A DNA stretch of 64,000 bases from Belliella calami (GCF_022549695.1 NZ_JAKZGS010000001.1:124001-188000), one strand, 5' to 3'. Positions 28,095-37,216 are shown, counted from the first letter of the stretch. Numbers and translations: made by a program. The notes: generated by a model from the letters alone, not told the origin.

Positions 28095-28409
28095 TTTTTG
28101 TGATTTTTTGAGGGCCAATAAGCTGAATATAGTGTTGATTAAAAGTAAAAAGTATTTCATTGATAGTTTAACACAATACTATCCATGAATAACACCAGAT
28201 TCTCAAGATGTCAAAATAACATCTGTGTTCATTAGTCAAATTAAGCAAGGTCTAAAATAAGACGCATTTAGCAGAAATTTGAAATGGAAACATTGATAAT
28301 ATAGTATCAATTTTGGCTATGATTAGAGAAATATACAAGTTAAAAATCAAGTAATTTTACGTGTATAGCATATGGCATATAAAATTAAACCCCAACAAAA
28401 ATTTCTATA

Positions 28410-30650
28410 ATGAAAAACCACTCTTTAATTATCTGCCTTTTCATCATCAAATTATTATTGCCAAGTATCAGTTCTGCACAAGGGGAATTAGTGGATTATC
28501 AAAGAGCCCAAGAACTTAAAGAGAATATCAAGGATAAAGTATATTTTTCACCTACACAGATTGTATGGCAAAACAAAAATCTTTTGACCTATTCAATACA
28601 ATCTGAAAATGGAAAAGGATATTTTGCATTTGATATCGACAAGAAAGAGAAGAAACCTTTATTTACTTCAGCTACTTTTTTTAAATCACTTTCAGACTCG
28701 GCCAAGACCGAAATCAATAAGGGAAACTTGCAGATTTCTGACATCATTATCAAAGATGGAAGCTTTGAGTTTCGACACAACAATACTATTTGGAAATGGA
28801 ATGAAAATTCCGAAAAACTAGAAAAAACAAGAATAATAAGTGGTAATAACAGCTATTGGGGAAGCAGGAACAATGAGTTGGGAGAAAGAGCTACAAAATC
28901 CGAAGACAAGTCCAATGAGGCATTTATTAGAGATTACAATGTATTTGTAAGGGATATATCATCTGGAAAAGTCAAACAATTGACCTTCGATGGAATGCCT
29001 GGAGAATATTATTCCTCATCGATCCACTGGTCTTCAGACAGCAAGAAAATAGCATTGTTTAAATTTCGTCCCAGCGAGGTTAGGAAATTGACTTTGATAG
29101 CATCAGCACCCGAAGATCAATTTCAGCCAAAGGTTTTCGAACGGGATTATTTGAAACCTGGGGATGCATTGCCCATCCGTACGCCTGTAGTTATTGATGT
29201 GGAAACGGGCAATTTATTCTTGGCTGACATCAGTCAAATGAACAAGCAATATGCACTTTCACGATTGAAATGGAATAAAGAAAGTAATGCAATCACATGG
29301 GAATACAACGAAAGAGGTCATCAACGATATACTGTTTTTGAGATGGATGCCAAGAATGGAAAAGTGAGGCCATTGATTGAAGAGTTAAGCGATACATTTA
29401 TTGATTATAGTGGGAAGAATTTCAGGAAAGATTTAGACGAAAAAAATCAGATAATCTGGGCTTCGGAAAGAGACGGCTGGAGACACCTATACCTTATAGA
29501 CTCCAAAAGTGGCAAAGTAATCAACCAAATCACAAAAGGCGGATGGGTAGTACGGGATGTATTACATGTAGATGAAGATAAGAGCTTGATCTACTTTACC
29601 GCCAGCGGGAAAAATAAAGGAGAAGACCCTTATCATACCCATCTTTATCGTATAGGTCTGGATGGAAAAGATCTTGTAGCTCTAACCAAGGAGGATGCCA
29701 ACCATGAAATCACACTTTCTGAGGATAAAAAATATTTTGTAGATAAATACTCTAGGCAAGACCTTGCCCCTATCACTGTAATTAAGGATACTAGAAATGG
29801 GGAGATAATATCCAATTTGGAAGAGGCAAATGTAGAACAATTGGAGAAAGCCGGCTGGAAAGCACCAGAGATATTTGCTGCCAAAGGGCGTGACGGCAAG
29901 ACAGATATTTGGGGCTTGATTATCAAACCAAGCAATTTTGATCCTTCCAAAAAATACCCTGTAATAGAATACATATATGCAGGTCCTCACAGTTCGCATG
30001 TTCCCAAGTCATTCAATCCAAACTACTATGGTCTCAATGAGCTTGCTGAACTTGGATTTATAGTAGTTCAGATCGATGGGATGGGAACTTCCAACAGGTC
30101 GAAGCATTTTCACGATGTAGCGTGGAAAAATCTAAAAGATGCTGGCTTTCCCGACAGAATCCTTTGGTTGCAAGCAGCACAAAAGGACAGATCATACATG
30201 GATTTGGAGCGTGTTGGGATCTTTGGAACCTCAGCAGGTGGTCAGAATTCCACGGGAGCTTTGCTGTTTTTTCCAGAGTTCTATAAAGTCGCTGTATCTT
30301 CCTGCGGCTGTCATGACAACAGAATGGACAAGATTTGGTGGAACGAACAATGGATGGGACTTCCAACAGGTGATCATTACGAAGCATGCTCCAATGTCAG
30401 CAATGCCAAAAACCTAGAAGGAAAGCTTCTCTTGATGGTTGGGGAAATCGATGACAATGTTGATCCGGCATCTACCTATCAGCTGGTTGATCAACTTGTG
30501 AAGCACAACAAGGAATTTGAATTTATGATGTTTCCAGGCATGGGACACAGTTCTGGGGGTGAATATGGAGAGCGCTTGAGAAGAGACTTCTTTGTCAAAA
30601 ACCTATTGAACACTACACCACCTGATTGGAAATCGTTGGGCATAAAATGA
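28410..30650 (+). CDS. S9 family serine peptidase, DPP IV-like
   Basis: This 746-residue exported peptidase has a signal peptide ending near ISSAQG, an N-terminal beta-propeller (about 40-470, DPP IV N-terminal type, with WSSDSKKIAL-like blades) and a C-terminal alpha/beta-hydrolase domain. The catalytic triad is Ser608 in GTSAGGQ, Asp681 or Asp682 in GEIDDNVDP and His713 in GMGHSSGG. The nucleophile elbow GTSAGG differs from the usual GWSYGG of DPP IV. The family often cleaves after proline. It stands alone on its strand after a 249-bp gap, 115 bp before DinB. In an arabinofuranosidase locus it may trim proline/hydroxyproline-rich peptides; that is inference. Confidence 0.9.
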   Translation: MKNHSLIICLFIIKLLLPSISSAQGELVDYQRAQELKENIKDKVYFSPTQIVWQNKNLLTYSIQSENGKGYFAFDIDKKEKKPLFTSATFFKSLSDSAKTEINKGNLQISDIIIKDGSFEFRHNNTIWKWNENSEKLEKTRIISGNNSYWGSRNNELGERATKSEDKSNEAFIRDYNVFVRDISSGKVKQLTFDGMPGEYYSSSIHWSSDSKKIALFKFRPSEVRKLTLIASAPEDQFQPKVFERDYLKPGDALPIRTPVVIDVETGNLFLADISQMNKQYALSRLKWNKESNAITWEYNERGHQRYTVFEMDAKNGKVRPLIEELSDTFIDYSGKNFRKDLDEKNQIIWASERDGWRHLYLIDSKSGKVINQITKGGWVVRDVLHVDEDKSLIYFTASGKNKGEDPYHTHLYRIGLDGKDLVALTKEDANHEITLSEDKKYFVDKYSRQDLAPITVIKDTRNGEIISNLEEANVEQLEKAGWKAPEIFAAKGRDGKTDIWGLIIKPSNFDPSKKYPVIEYIYAGPHSSHVPKSFNPNYYGLNELAELGFIVVQIDGMGTSNRSKHFHDVAWKNLKDAGFPDRILWLQAAQKDRSYMDLERVGIFGTSAGGQNSTGALLFFPEFYKVAVSSCGCHDNRMDKIWWNEQWMGLPTGDHYEACSNVSNAKNLEGKLLLMVGEIDDNVDPASTYQLVDQLVKHNKEFEFMMFPGMGHSSGGEYGERLRRDFFVKNLLNTTPPDWKSLGIK

Positions 30651-30764
30651 AATGAAAAATGAAGGAATGAAAGAACATTATTTATTTCAAAACCTCAAAT
30701 TCCACTTTGGGATTCCTAACTTTGAACAAAATCACTCTGCAACACCAACGACTCCAAAGAACTA

Positions 30765-31280
30765 ATGAAAAACACGATCTGCCTTCTATTGATGTCATTT
30801 TGTTATTTCCCAATTATGGCACAAAATTATTTCGAATCCCAATACCCTCACGTCTGGGAGAGAGCGATTGAATATACGCTAGAAGTGGCCAAAGCTATGC
30901 CTGAGGAAAATTACAACTTCAAACCCGAGGCAGAAGCTATGACGTTTGGTGGCCAAATGCTCCACATAGTTGACAATATAAGCTTCCTCACAAAGCTTGT
31001 TTCCGGCAATACCATAACTTTTTATGATCGATCCAAGTCAGAAGAGTTAAGCAAGAGTCAGATCCTCGACATCCTTACAAATGCAAATGCTTATGTTGGA
31101 AAACTGATTGCGGAAATTTCAGAAAATGACCGAAATGCAGCCATTGAATTTCGAAATGTAGAAATGAGTAAAGAAAACATTTTCTACTTATTGAGAGACC
31201 ATCAAGTCCATCATCGTGGCCAATGCATTATCTACCTTAGAATAGCTGGGGTAAAAGCTCCACCATACGTGGGCTGGTAA
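30765..31280 (+). CDS. DinB family protein with signal peptide
   Basis: The 171-residue protein has an N-terminal signal peptide (ending near PIMAQ) and a four-helix DinB/YfiT-like bundle. Three metal-ligand histidines are visible: one in QMLHIVDN and two in RDHQVHHRGQ, the usual HxxxHR arrangement. Most DinB proteins are cytoplasmic metal-dependent thiol transferases or hydrolases; an exported version is common in Bacteroidota but uncharacterised. It lies 114 bp after the S9 peptidase gene on the same strand and may share its transcript. Confidence 0.85.
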   Translation: MKNTICLLLMSFCYFPIMAQNYFESQYPHVWERAIEYTLEVAKAMPEENYNFKPEAEAMTFGGQMLHIVDNISFLTKLVSGNTITFYDRSKSEELSKSQILDILTNANAYVGKLIAEISENDRNAAIEFRNVEMSKENIFYLLRDHQVHHRGQCIIYLRIAGVKAPPYVGW

Positions 31281-31710
31281 ATCTGCATTTTCGAAAACAG
31301 GACAGGCTAGATTTTATTTTAAAGAGAATACAAAAAACATCCCTTCGTACAGGATATAGAGGTGGATATAGCCTCAATACTTCATATTCATCCAAAGAAA
31401 TTATCGAAAATCAATCCATCAACTTACAAGTAGCCACTTAAAATAGTGTATTCAGTTCAAATCCATCAGCAGTTGACCATAAACTGTCGTCTGTTGACGA
31501 TTATCAGCATGATTTATATGTTTTAATAAACGTACTTGTACACAAGCGGATAGTCATATTATTTTTTCTTCTCGATTGAAAAAATTAGATCATAAAAATC
31601 TCATTTTAACATATATAAATCTCAAAAATAAATTAAATCACAACATGAAAAATCATGTGTTTTTTACTTAGATTTCGTGAATTTATAACCCTCAAACTCT
31701 TAGATAATTT
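31281..31710. other. Non-coding gap with one palindromic repeat
   Basis: This 430-bp gap has no coding frame of note. The main content is repeat copy at 31421-31561; about 140 bp either side is plain AT-rich sequence, including the likely promoter zone of the next gene, where no exact TAnnTTTG box was found. Confidence 0.5.
31421..31561 (-). repeat. Palindromic repeat, subfamily 2 (ACAAGTAG arms)
   Basis: This is the reverse complement of the copy at 63031-63183 with roughly 90% identity, including CTGTTGACGATTATCAGC. The right end GTACTTGTACACAAGCGGATAGTCATA is intact in outline, while the left outer arm (expected TATCCGCC) is lost. Confidence 0.8.
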
Positions 31711-32292
31711 ATGCTTAGACAGCTACTAACAATTGCATTAATCTTTACTCTCCAAAGTGCTTTTGGTCAGCAAAACAAAGAAAAAAGTAACCTGGGTTTT
31801 CTTCTATCTGGAGCCCTTGAATTTGGTGGTGAACCAGTAGCTTCTGTTTCATTCACTAATGGGGATGTTATTGAAATGAACGCAGGACAGGGGGGCACAA
31901 TCTCAGTCGGTCTTGAATACAAGGTACCTAAATTTGAGCAGCTTAGGTTTCGGGGACTTATTGGCTTCAAGTATCTTACAACACCTGCTGAAAATGCCAA
32001 CATAAGGCTAACAAGAATTCCGCTAGTGCTCACTGGCAACTATGTGATCAATGACACATGGAGGTTTGGTGTCGGTATCTCTCAACATCAAGCCATCAAA
32101 TTCAATGCAGGGGGAGTTGGAACAAGCTTTGATCTTAGCTCCAATTTAGGCCCAGTATTCGAATTTGGCTATAAATGGGTAGCACTTTCCTACACTTTAA
32201 TGCAGTATTCAGATAATTCAAATGCTACTTATTCTGCAAATGCTTTTGGGGTTACTTTGTCCCATGCCTTTGCATTTAATAAACAAAAGTAA
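31711..32292 (+). CDS. Small outer-membrane beta-barrel-like protein
   Basis: The 193-residue protein has a signal peptide (MLRQLLTIALIFTL..., cleavage near AFGQ) followed by alternating amphipathic strands with glycines and aromatic residues: LGFLLSGALEFGG, ISVGLEYKV, WRFGVGISQHQAI and VALSYTLMQYS, ending in a VTLSHAFAF-like strand. This fits an 8-stranded outer-membrane barrel of the porin/OmpW-like general class. No specific family is recognised. It stands alone between a repeat and the LysR gene. Its role is unknown. Confidence 0.6.
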   Translation: MLRQLLTIALIFTLQSAFGQQNKEKSNLGFLLSGALEFGGEPVASVSFTNGDVIEMNAGQGGTISVGLEYKVPKFEQLRFRGLIGFKYLTTPAENANIRLTRIPLVLTGNYVINDTWRFGVGISQHQAIKFNAGGVGTSFDLSSNLGPVFEFGYKWVALSYTLMQYSDNSNATYSANAFGVTLSHAFAFNKQK

Positions 32293-32476
32293 AATCGATG
32301 AAAGTTAATCACCTCTAAAAAAAATAACATCTGATAAATTACTTAGAAGCTCTAAAGTTTAAAAACATGATTATCTGCTTTCTTACCTGCAGACAACCAA
32401 AATGATACTTCAGCTTTTACTAGAGAAGGAAAAGCATGGAGTCTAGGTAAAGCTGCTAGTCTCCAACCAATAAACC

Positions 32477-33394
32477 CTATATCAAATCCGAAAAAAAACT
32501 TTGGCTAATAGTCTCTTTCTCTTTGATCAAAAAATCCAGATAATTTTTGGGAAGTGGCATATGTTTCTTTCCCTTTAGCCAAACCAATTTCCATTTTGTC
32601 GTAATTGGAAGCCCCTTGACCGGAATTATTTTCAACTGCTTTAAATGGAGTTCATTTTTTATTCCAATTTTTGGCATGATTGAATAACCTAGACCCGCAA
32701 GCACTGCCTGTTTCACGGCCTCATTGGAGGTCAATTCCATTTTCTTTTGGATTTTTATTTTATTTCCTTCTATAAACCTTTCCATTGCATATCTTGTCCC
32801 TGATCCAGCTTCACGAAAAATCAAAGGCATTTCATTTATCACTTGCTCTGGAATGTTCTTCTGCCCTATTTTTGAAGAGGCATTCCCTACTAGGTAAAGT
32901 TCGTTATCCAAAAGGTCAAGATATTCCAAGTTGAGATCTTTAGGCAAAATCGAAAGCAAAGCAAAATCAACCTCATTTTTTTCAAGACTTTCCACTACTT
33001 TGCTTTTGTTTGTCACATCCATATTCAGTTCAATGGATTTGTGTAGTCTCATAAAATCCGCCAAAAAATATGGCATAACGTATTTACCTGTGGAAACGAC
33101 GGCAATTTTCAACCTTCCGATAAGCTCACCTTTAAAGGCCATTGTTTTACTGTCAATTTCCTGAACTTGGTTAAGAATATTCTTTGCCAGTTCTGCGATC
33201 TCAAAACCAAACTCTGTAATCTGAACTTTCCTTCCCAACACTTCGGTAAGGGGTATATCAAACTGATCCTGAAAATTTTTTAGTTGGATCGAAACTGCCG
33301 GTTGAGTTAGGTGAAGTTGTTCTGCAGCTTTGGTGATCGAACCTGTTTCAACTACTTTTTTGAATACAAGAAGTTGATGAAGTGTATAATTCAT
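32477..33394 (-). CDS. LysR family regulator of the bicarbonate transporter
   Basis: This 305-residue LysR-type regulator has a winged helix at residues 1-60 (FKKVVETGSITKAAEQLHLTQPAVSIQLKNF), a linker helix, and a type 2 periplasmic-binding-like effector domain (about 90-290, starting KIAVVSTGKYVMPYFL). The N-terminal half closely resembles the CbbR/CmpR/NdhR group that controls inorganic carbon genes. It is divergent from a small gene plus sbtA, with only 111 bp between the starts, the classic layout for a LysR regulator and its target. The effector could be a carbon-status metabolite, by analogy with CbbR; not shown here. Confidence 0.92.
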   Translation of the reverse strand: MNYTLHQLLVFKKVVETGSITKAAEQLHLTQPAVSIQLKNFQDQFDIPLTEVLGRKVQITEFGFEIAELAKNILNQVQEIDSKTMAFKGELIGRLKIAVVSTGKYVMPYFLADFMRLHKSIELNMDVTNKSKVVESLEKNEVDFALLSILPKDLNLEYLDLLDNELYLVGNASSKIGQKNIPEQVINEMPLIFREAGSGTRYAMERFIEGNKIKIQKKMELTSNEAVKQAVLAGLGYSIMPKIGIKNELHLKQLKIIPVKGLPITTKWKLVWLKGKKHMPLPKNYLDFLIKEKETISQSFFSDLI

Positions 33395-33403
33395 AATAAT
33401 TAT

Positions 33404-33418
33404 TTATGATTTCAATAA
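33404..33418. promoter_or_regulatory. Candidate LysR operator TTAT-N7-ATAA
   Basis: A perfect 4-bp dyad (TTAT and ATAA, 7 bp apart) fits the T-N11-A type LysR box and lies 9 bp before the lysR start and 87 bp before the small gene. Such AT-rich dyads are frequent in this DNA, so the support is modest. Confidence 0.35.
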
Positions 33419-33505
33419 TAAAGTTAAATAAAAATTAATGAAAATATTGCCACAAATTTGTCCAGCAAAAAATAAAAATGACTGAGAAATCAAACAAAAT
33501 CTAAA

Positions 33506-33808
33506 ATGAAGAAAAAGATGGATTTCAAACTTATAGAAGGAGCATTCAGCTCAAGTGAAGCTAAGGAGATAATGGATCAATTATTCAATGATAAGATAAA
33601 TTTTCATGTAAGAAAAAGCTTCAATTCAAGTATCAAGTATGGTATCAAGGATCTCCATTCTGAGGAAAGGATCAGGACTCTAAAGAGGGAAATAAAAAAA
33701 ACCAGTGAATTTTTGGATCAGGAAGAAGTCAAAGGTAGGACTTTTCTTATTAATGCAAACATTGAATTGCAAAGTGCTAAAGGATCAGAAAGCGATAAGC
33801 TTATATAA
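33506..33808 (+). CDS. Small conserved-looking cytoplasmic protein upstream of sbtA
   Basis: The 100-residue protein shows no signal peptide or membrane helix and begins near MDFKLIEGAFSSSEAKEIM. The pattern (I.G.F...EA..I...L.NDKI.FH, then charged helices EERIRTLKREIKK and a final beta strand) suggests a small alpha/beta protein with a coiled middle. I have an impression of similar small proteins in other Bacteroidota but cannot name a family. It sits 30 bp upstream of sbtA in the same direction. In cyanobacteria sbtA is paired with the PII-like regulator sbtB; this protein is of similar size but lacks an obvious PII signature. Confidence 0.65.
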   Translation: MKKKMDFKLIEGAFSSSEAKEIMDQLFNDKINFHVRKSFNSSIKYGIKDLHSEERIRTLKREIKKTSEFLDQEEVKGRTFLINANIELQSAKGSESDKLI

Positions 33809-33838
33809 ATAATACTCAAAACCGTAAGCCTTAAAACA

Positions 33839-34807
33839 ATGAATTTCAGCCTACTTGTTGAAAACCTGACCAATCCTGCACTGCTTTTTTTTGTATTGGG
33901 TCTACTTGCTGTATTGGTAAAAAGTGACCTGGAAATCCCTCCAAATTCTTCCAAATTCATTAGCCTATATCTTCTGTTCGCGATTGGATTCAAAGGCGGT
34001 CAGGAATTGGCACATGAGACTTTAAACTTGGAGATACTTTGGTCTATAATTTTCGCATTGGCAGTAGCATCTTTTATTCCAATCTATACTTTTTTTATTC
34101 TACGGAGAAAACTCAGTATTTATGATGCTGGGGCAGTGGCTGCAGCATATGGATCCATCAGCGCTGTTACTTTCGTGACGGCCGTGAGTTATCTAGAGAT
34201 TCAGGAAATGGTTTTGCATGGCCACATGGTAGCAATCATGGCATTGATGGAAGCTCCTGCCATCGTAATCGGGTTGTTATTGATTTCCACATTCAGCGAG
34301 AATAAAACGAAATCAGAAAAGGTCAAAAAAAGAGTCGTTTTCAAACATTCTTTGACAAATGGAAGTGTGTTTTTGATTTTGGGGAGTTTATTGGTTGGTT
34401 TTTTGGCCTCTGATGCCCAGGCAGAAGGAATCAAACCTTTTACCAATGATATTTTCAAAGGTTTTCTAGCTATTTTTCTTTTGGACATGGGAATAGTAAG
34501 TGGAAGAAAACTTGGTTCCTTCTTCTCCTATGGTTGGTTTCCCTTGGTATTTGCGATTATCATTCCATTGGCAAACGGAGCTGTGGTAGCTCTACTGAGC
34601 TCGATGGTTACGGATGATGTTTCAAACAGGTTTATGCTGGCAGTATTATCAGCTAGTGCTTCCTATATTGCTGTCCCAGCAGCAATGAAGATGACAGTAC
34701 CGCAGGCAAATCTCGGTCTATTTTTACCGATGGCACTTGCGATTACTTTTCCAATCAACATTACCTTAGGTATGCCACTCTACTTCCTACTCGCATCCCA
34801 ATTCTAA
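33839..34807 (+). CDS. sbtA: Sodium-dependent bicarbonate transporter SbtA family
   Basis: This 322-residue polytopic membrane protein has about ten transmembrane helices in two inverted halves. The opening ENLTNPALLFFVLGLLAVLVKSDLEIP, the YLLFAIGFKGGQEL segment and AAAYGSISAVTFVTA are typical of the SbtA (DUF897) family, and the second half repeats with LLDMGIVSGRKLG and a SASYIAVPAAMKMTVPQANLG block. SbtA imports bicarbonate using the sodium gradient. In a heterotroph this would feed carboxylases (PEP, acetyl-CoA or pyruvate carboxylase) at low CO2. It is controlled presumably by the divergent LysR protein. The length is slightly shorter than cyanobacterial SbtA because the cytoplasmic loop is short. 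Confidence 0.88.
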   Translation: MNFSLLVENLTNPALLFFVLGLLAVLVKSDLEIPPNSSKFISLYLLFAIGFKGGQELAHETLNLEILWSIIFALAVASFIPIYTFFILRRKLSIYDAGAVAAAYGSISAVTFVTAVSYLEIQEMVLHGHMVAIMALMEAPAIVIGLLLISTFSENKTKSEKVKKRVVFKHSLTNGSVFLILGSLLVGFLASDAQAEGIKPFTNDIFKGFLAIFLLDMGIVSGRKLGSFFSYGWFPLVFAIIIPLANGAVVALLSSMVTDDVSNRFMLAVLSASASYIAVPAAMKMTVPQANLGLFLPMALAITFPINITLGMPLYFLLASQF

Positions 34808-34890
34808 TAATCTTAAAAAAATGCTACGTCATTCCATTTGCAATTTATTTCGGAAAGTGATCTTGGGGAATTTTAAAACTGACATCAATA

Positions 34891-35058
34891 AATATATTAT
34901 GTCTATCCGCTTGATTGCACGTAGCCAATCAATAGAATGTTTGATAAATGATTTGAGGTTCTATTGACAGTTGACAGTTGTCTGTTGACGAGAATCCGCA
35001 ACACATAGTGCCTCTTCTGAGCCAACGTGCAACATTGCGGATACTCATAAAATATATT
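34891..35058 (-). repeat. Palindromic repeat, subfamily 1 (TTGCACGT arms)
   Basis: This complete 168-bp copy has left arm TATCCGC..GATTGCACGTAGCC and right arm CCAACGTGCAACATTGCGGATACTCATAAAATATATT; the arms are imperfect inverted repeats of about 35 bp, including the outer AATATATT. The centre contains CTATTGACAGTTGACAG and TGTCTGTTGACGAG, themselves self-complementary in part. Confidence 0.88.
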
Positions 35059-35152
35059 GTTGTCAGTTGATTTTTTTAGTGCTGGAGTTTATCTTGGATA
35101 TCAAAATAGATGCTATATATTTCCTGCAGCTATATCTTCTTTTGGAAGGATG

Positions 35153-35177
35153 AATTCCTAACAGCAGGAATTTTTTT
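35153..35177 (+). terminator. Short terminator hairpin
   Basis: AATTCCT (35153-35159) pairs with AGGAATT (35166-35172) over a 6-nt loop and is followed by seven Ts in all. It lies downstream of the repeat behind sbtA and could end the sbtA transcript. Confidence 0.55.
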
Positions 35178-35231
35178 CCTCTAGGATTAAGATGGACATT
35201 CTATATCACCTCATTTGTAAATGAAAACTTT

Positions 35232-35888
35232 ATGCAAAGGAAACCCAAACCGAAAAAAGGGTATTTATACTTAACTTATTTGGTTTTGACTTTGGTATTT
35301 TACTTCAATCAAGTAAGCGCTCAAACTACCAATAAAAAATTCAACTACAAACAAGGCTCCGTTACCTTGAAAAATGGCAAAACCATCTATGGTAATGTTG
35401 CAAATATCAAACATGGGTTTAGAGATCAGTTATTGGATAAAATAAGGATAAAGCCAAATGATAAAAGCCTATCTAAAAAATATCGCCCAAGTAAAATCTC
35501 AGGGTTTTCTATGGGCGATCGTAAGTTTGTAAGTTGGCGGGTAAAAAGAAACAATGCGCTTTTGAAAGAAGCTTATAGCATTCACTCAGGAAAAAAACAT
35601 AAGGTTTTTGAATTGCAGTCAGAAGGATATTTAAGCATTTATTTAGAATACTTTCTTGATGACGATTTACAAATCCAGTCTGTACCTTTTTTCTTAAAAA
35701 GGGATGAAACGATAATGGTACGAGCTACCCAAGGTGTATTTGGCTTAAAAAGGAAGTTTTTGTCAGATTACTTTGCGGATTGCCCTCAGTTGGTTGACCT
35801 TATCGATGAAAATAGTATTACCAGTCCGGATGAGGTTGCTACATTTTATAATAATTTCAAAGAGGAACAACTAAAGCTAAATAGATAG
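35232..35888 (+). CDS. Exported protein of unknown function
   Basis: The 218-residue protein has a basic N-terminus, a hydrophobic stretch YLYLTYLVLTLVFYFNQVSA that looks like a signal peptide (cleavage near SAQT), and a soluble domain starting GSVTLKNGKTIYGNV. That opening (a strand with LKNGKxIxGxV) recurs in small envelope proteins of Bacteroidota, but no function is known to me. The rest is beta-rich with many lysines and ends in a charged helix. It has its own gap upstream and precedes the LacI gene by 73 bp; a relation to the mannoside locus is not evident. Confidence 0.6.
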   Translation: MQRKPKPKKGYLYLTYLVLTLVFYFNQVSAQTTNKKFNYKQGSVTLKNGKTIYGNVANIKHGFRDQLLDKIRIKPNDKSLSKKYRPSKISGFSMGDRKFVSWRVKRNNALLKEAYSIHSGKKHKVFELQSEGYLSIYLEYFLDDDLQIQSVPFFLKRDETIMVRATQGVFGLKRKFLSDYFADCPQLVDLIDENSITSPDEVATFYNNFKEEQLKLNR

Positions 35889-35961
35889 CGTGAAGAGGTG
35901 GACTTAATGCCATTGCGGATAATTTTAATTAAAGTGTTAAATTTGAGGCTGACAAAAAATT

Positions 35962-36987
35962 ATGGCAAAGAAAAAACACTCAATCAAGCAAATTGCAAAT
36001 GATCTTGGGATTTCTGCAACGACTATCTCTTTTGTGCTAAATGGGAAAGCTAAAGAAAATAGAATAAGTCAAGCATTGATTGATAAAGTTAAGAGTCATA
36101 TTAAAAAAATAGGGTATCAACCCAACCAATTGGCTAAAAGTCTAAGGACAGGAAAATCCAACATCATTGTCTTTATGGTAGAAGATATTTCCAATCCATT
36201 TTTTGCCACTATCGCCAAATTGATAGAAGACGAAGCCTCAAAACTAGCTTATAAGATTATTTATTGCAGTACCAATAATGATCCTGAAAAGACGGTATCA
36301 CTGATTAACCTCTTCAATAATCTGCAAGTTGATGGATACATAATTACACCTCCAAATGGACTTGACATCGATTTTATGAAAGAACTCTGCGAAGAGGAGG
36401 CTCCTATTATTTTGTTTGACAGGTATATTCCGGAAATTGATTGTAGCCACGTAGTCATCGCTAATTATGAAGGAACCAAACTTGGGTTGCTGCACTTAAT
36501 TGACAGTGGATTCAAAAAAATAGGTTTTATAACCATAGATTCAGACCAATCACAGATGCATGATAGGCGTCAGGCTTACGAAGATATTTGTGAAAAACAA
36601 AACATGCCAAAATGCATCTTAAAACTACCATTTGATCTACTTAAATCAGATGTCGAAAATGAACTGGTTGAATCATTTTTAAATGCTAACCCTGATTTGG
36701 ATGCTGTATTTTTCGCTACAAATTACTTGGCAATTCGTGGGATTAAACTTCTTAAAAACAAAGGTGTAGAAATCCCAAATGATTTGGCAGTAATGGCATT
36801 TGATGACAATGATTTCTTTCAATTCAGTACACCTTCTATCTCCAGTATAGTACAGCCAAAATCTGAAATCGCAATGAAGCTTATTGACCTGATGTTTAAA
36901 CATTTGAAAACAAAATTAGAAAAAAGGACACCAGTAAAAATTGAGCTTCCAGTCTCCGTAAAAATCAGATCTTCAACAATAAAATAG
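35962..36987 (+). CDS. LacI family transcriptional regulator
   Basis: The 341-residue regulator has a LacI helix-turn-helix (residues 5-55, SIKQIANDLGISATTISFVL then hinge helix YQPNQLAKSLRTGKS) and a periplasmic-binding-protein-like sugar domain (about 60-340, NIIVFMVEDISNPFFATIAK, with a VDGYIITPP strand and a C-terminal LAVMAFDDNDFF turn). It should bind a mannose-derived sugar or sugar phosphate and control the SusC-to-GH43 operon that follows 229 bp downstream on the same strand. A perfect dyad overlapping the -7 box of susC (37120-37137) is the most likely operator. Confidence 0.93.
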   Translation: MAKKKHSIKQIANDLGISATTISFVLNGKAKENRISQALIDKVKSHIKKIGYQPNQLAKSLRTGKSNIIVFMVEDISNPFFATIAKLIEDEASKLAYKIIYCSTNNDPEKTVSLINLFNNLQVDGYIITPPNGLDIDFMKELCEEEAPIILFDRYIPEIDCSHVVIANYEGTKLGLLHLIDSGFKKIGFITIDSDQSQMHDRRQAYEDICEKQNMPKCILKLPFDLLKSDVENELVESFLNANPDLDAVFFATNYLAIRGIKLLKNKGVEIPNDLAVMAFDDNDFFQFSTPSISSIVQPKSEIAMKLIDLMFKHLKTKLEKRTPVKIELPVSVKIRSSTIK

Positions 36988-37119
36988 TACATAAAAATGT
37001 ATTATTAAAACTTTTCCTATAGGCATAAGCCTCAATTATATTTTTTGTATTAGACAATATTTGTACCCCTTTCATTTTTAAATAATAAATCAAAAAAAAC
37101 ATATATTGCTTTCATTTAT

Positions 37120-37140
37120 AGCTAAAAGGATTTAGCTTTG
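37120..37140 (+). promoter_or_regulatory. Promoter box of susC overlapped by an 18-bp operator-like dyad
   Basis: TAGCTTTG at 37133-37140 matches the -7 consensus TAnnTTTG. It overlaps the inverted repeat AGCTAAA-AGGA-TTTAGCT (37120-37137), whose two 7-bp arms are perfectly complementary. A dyad covering the promoter, directly behind a lacI-type gene, is where a repressor would act. The transcript would carry a 70-nt leader before the SusC ATG at 37217. Confidence 0.55.
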
Positions 37141-37216
37141 ATCAACTTCTTTATTCTTAAAGAAGCACATTCAATTAATATACTATGTAAATTTTATTTA
37201 CCACAACCCAAAACCA

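Larger units (their letters stand above)
34808..35231. other. Non-coding gap with repeat and terminator
   Basis: This 424-bp gap after sbtA holds a complete palindromic repeat (34891-35058) and a terminator (35153-35177). No other coding frame of note and no clear promoter box were seen. Confidence 0.5.

Noticed and set aside
35905-35935. Solo repeat end at CATTGCGGATAAT
   Set aside because: A single 10-base match without the partner arm; not enough to call a remnant.
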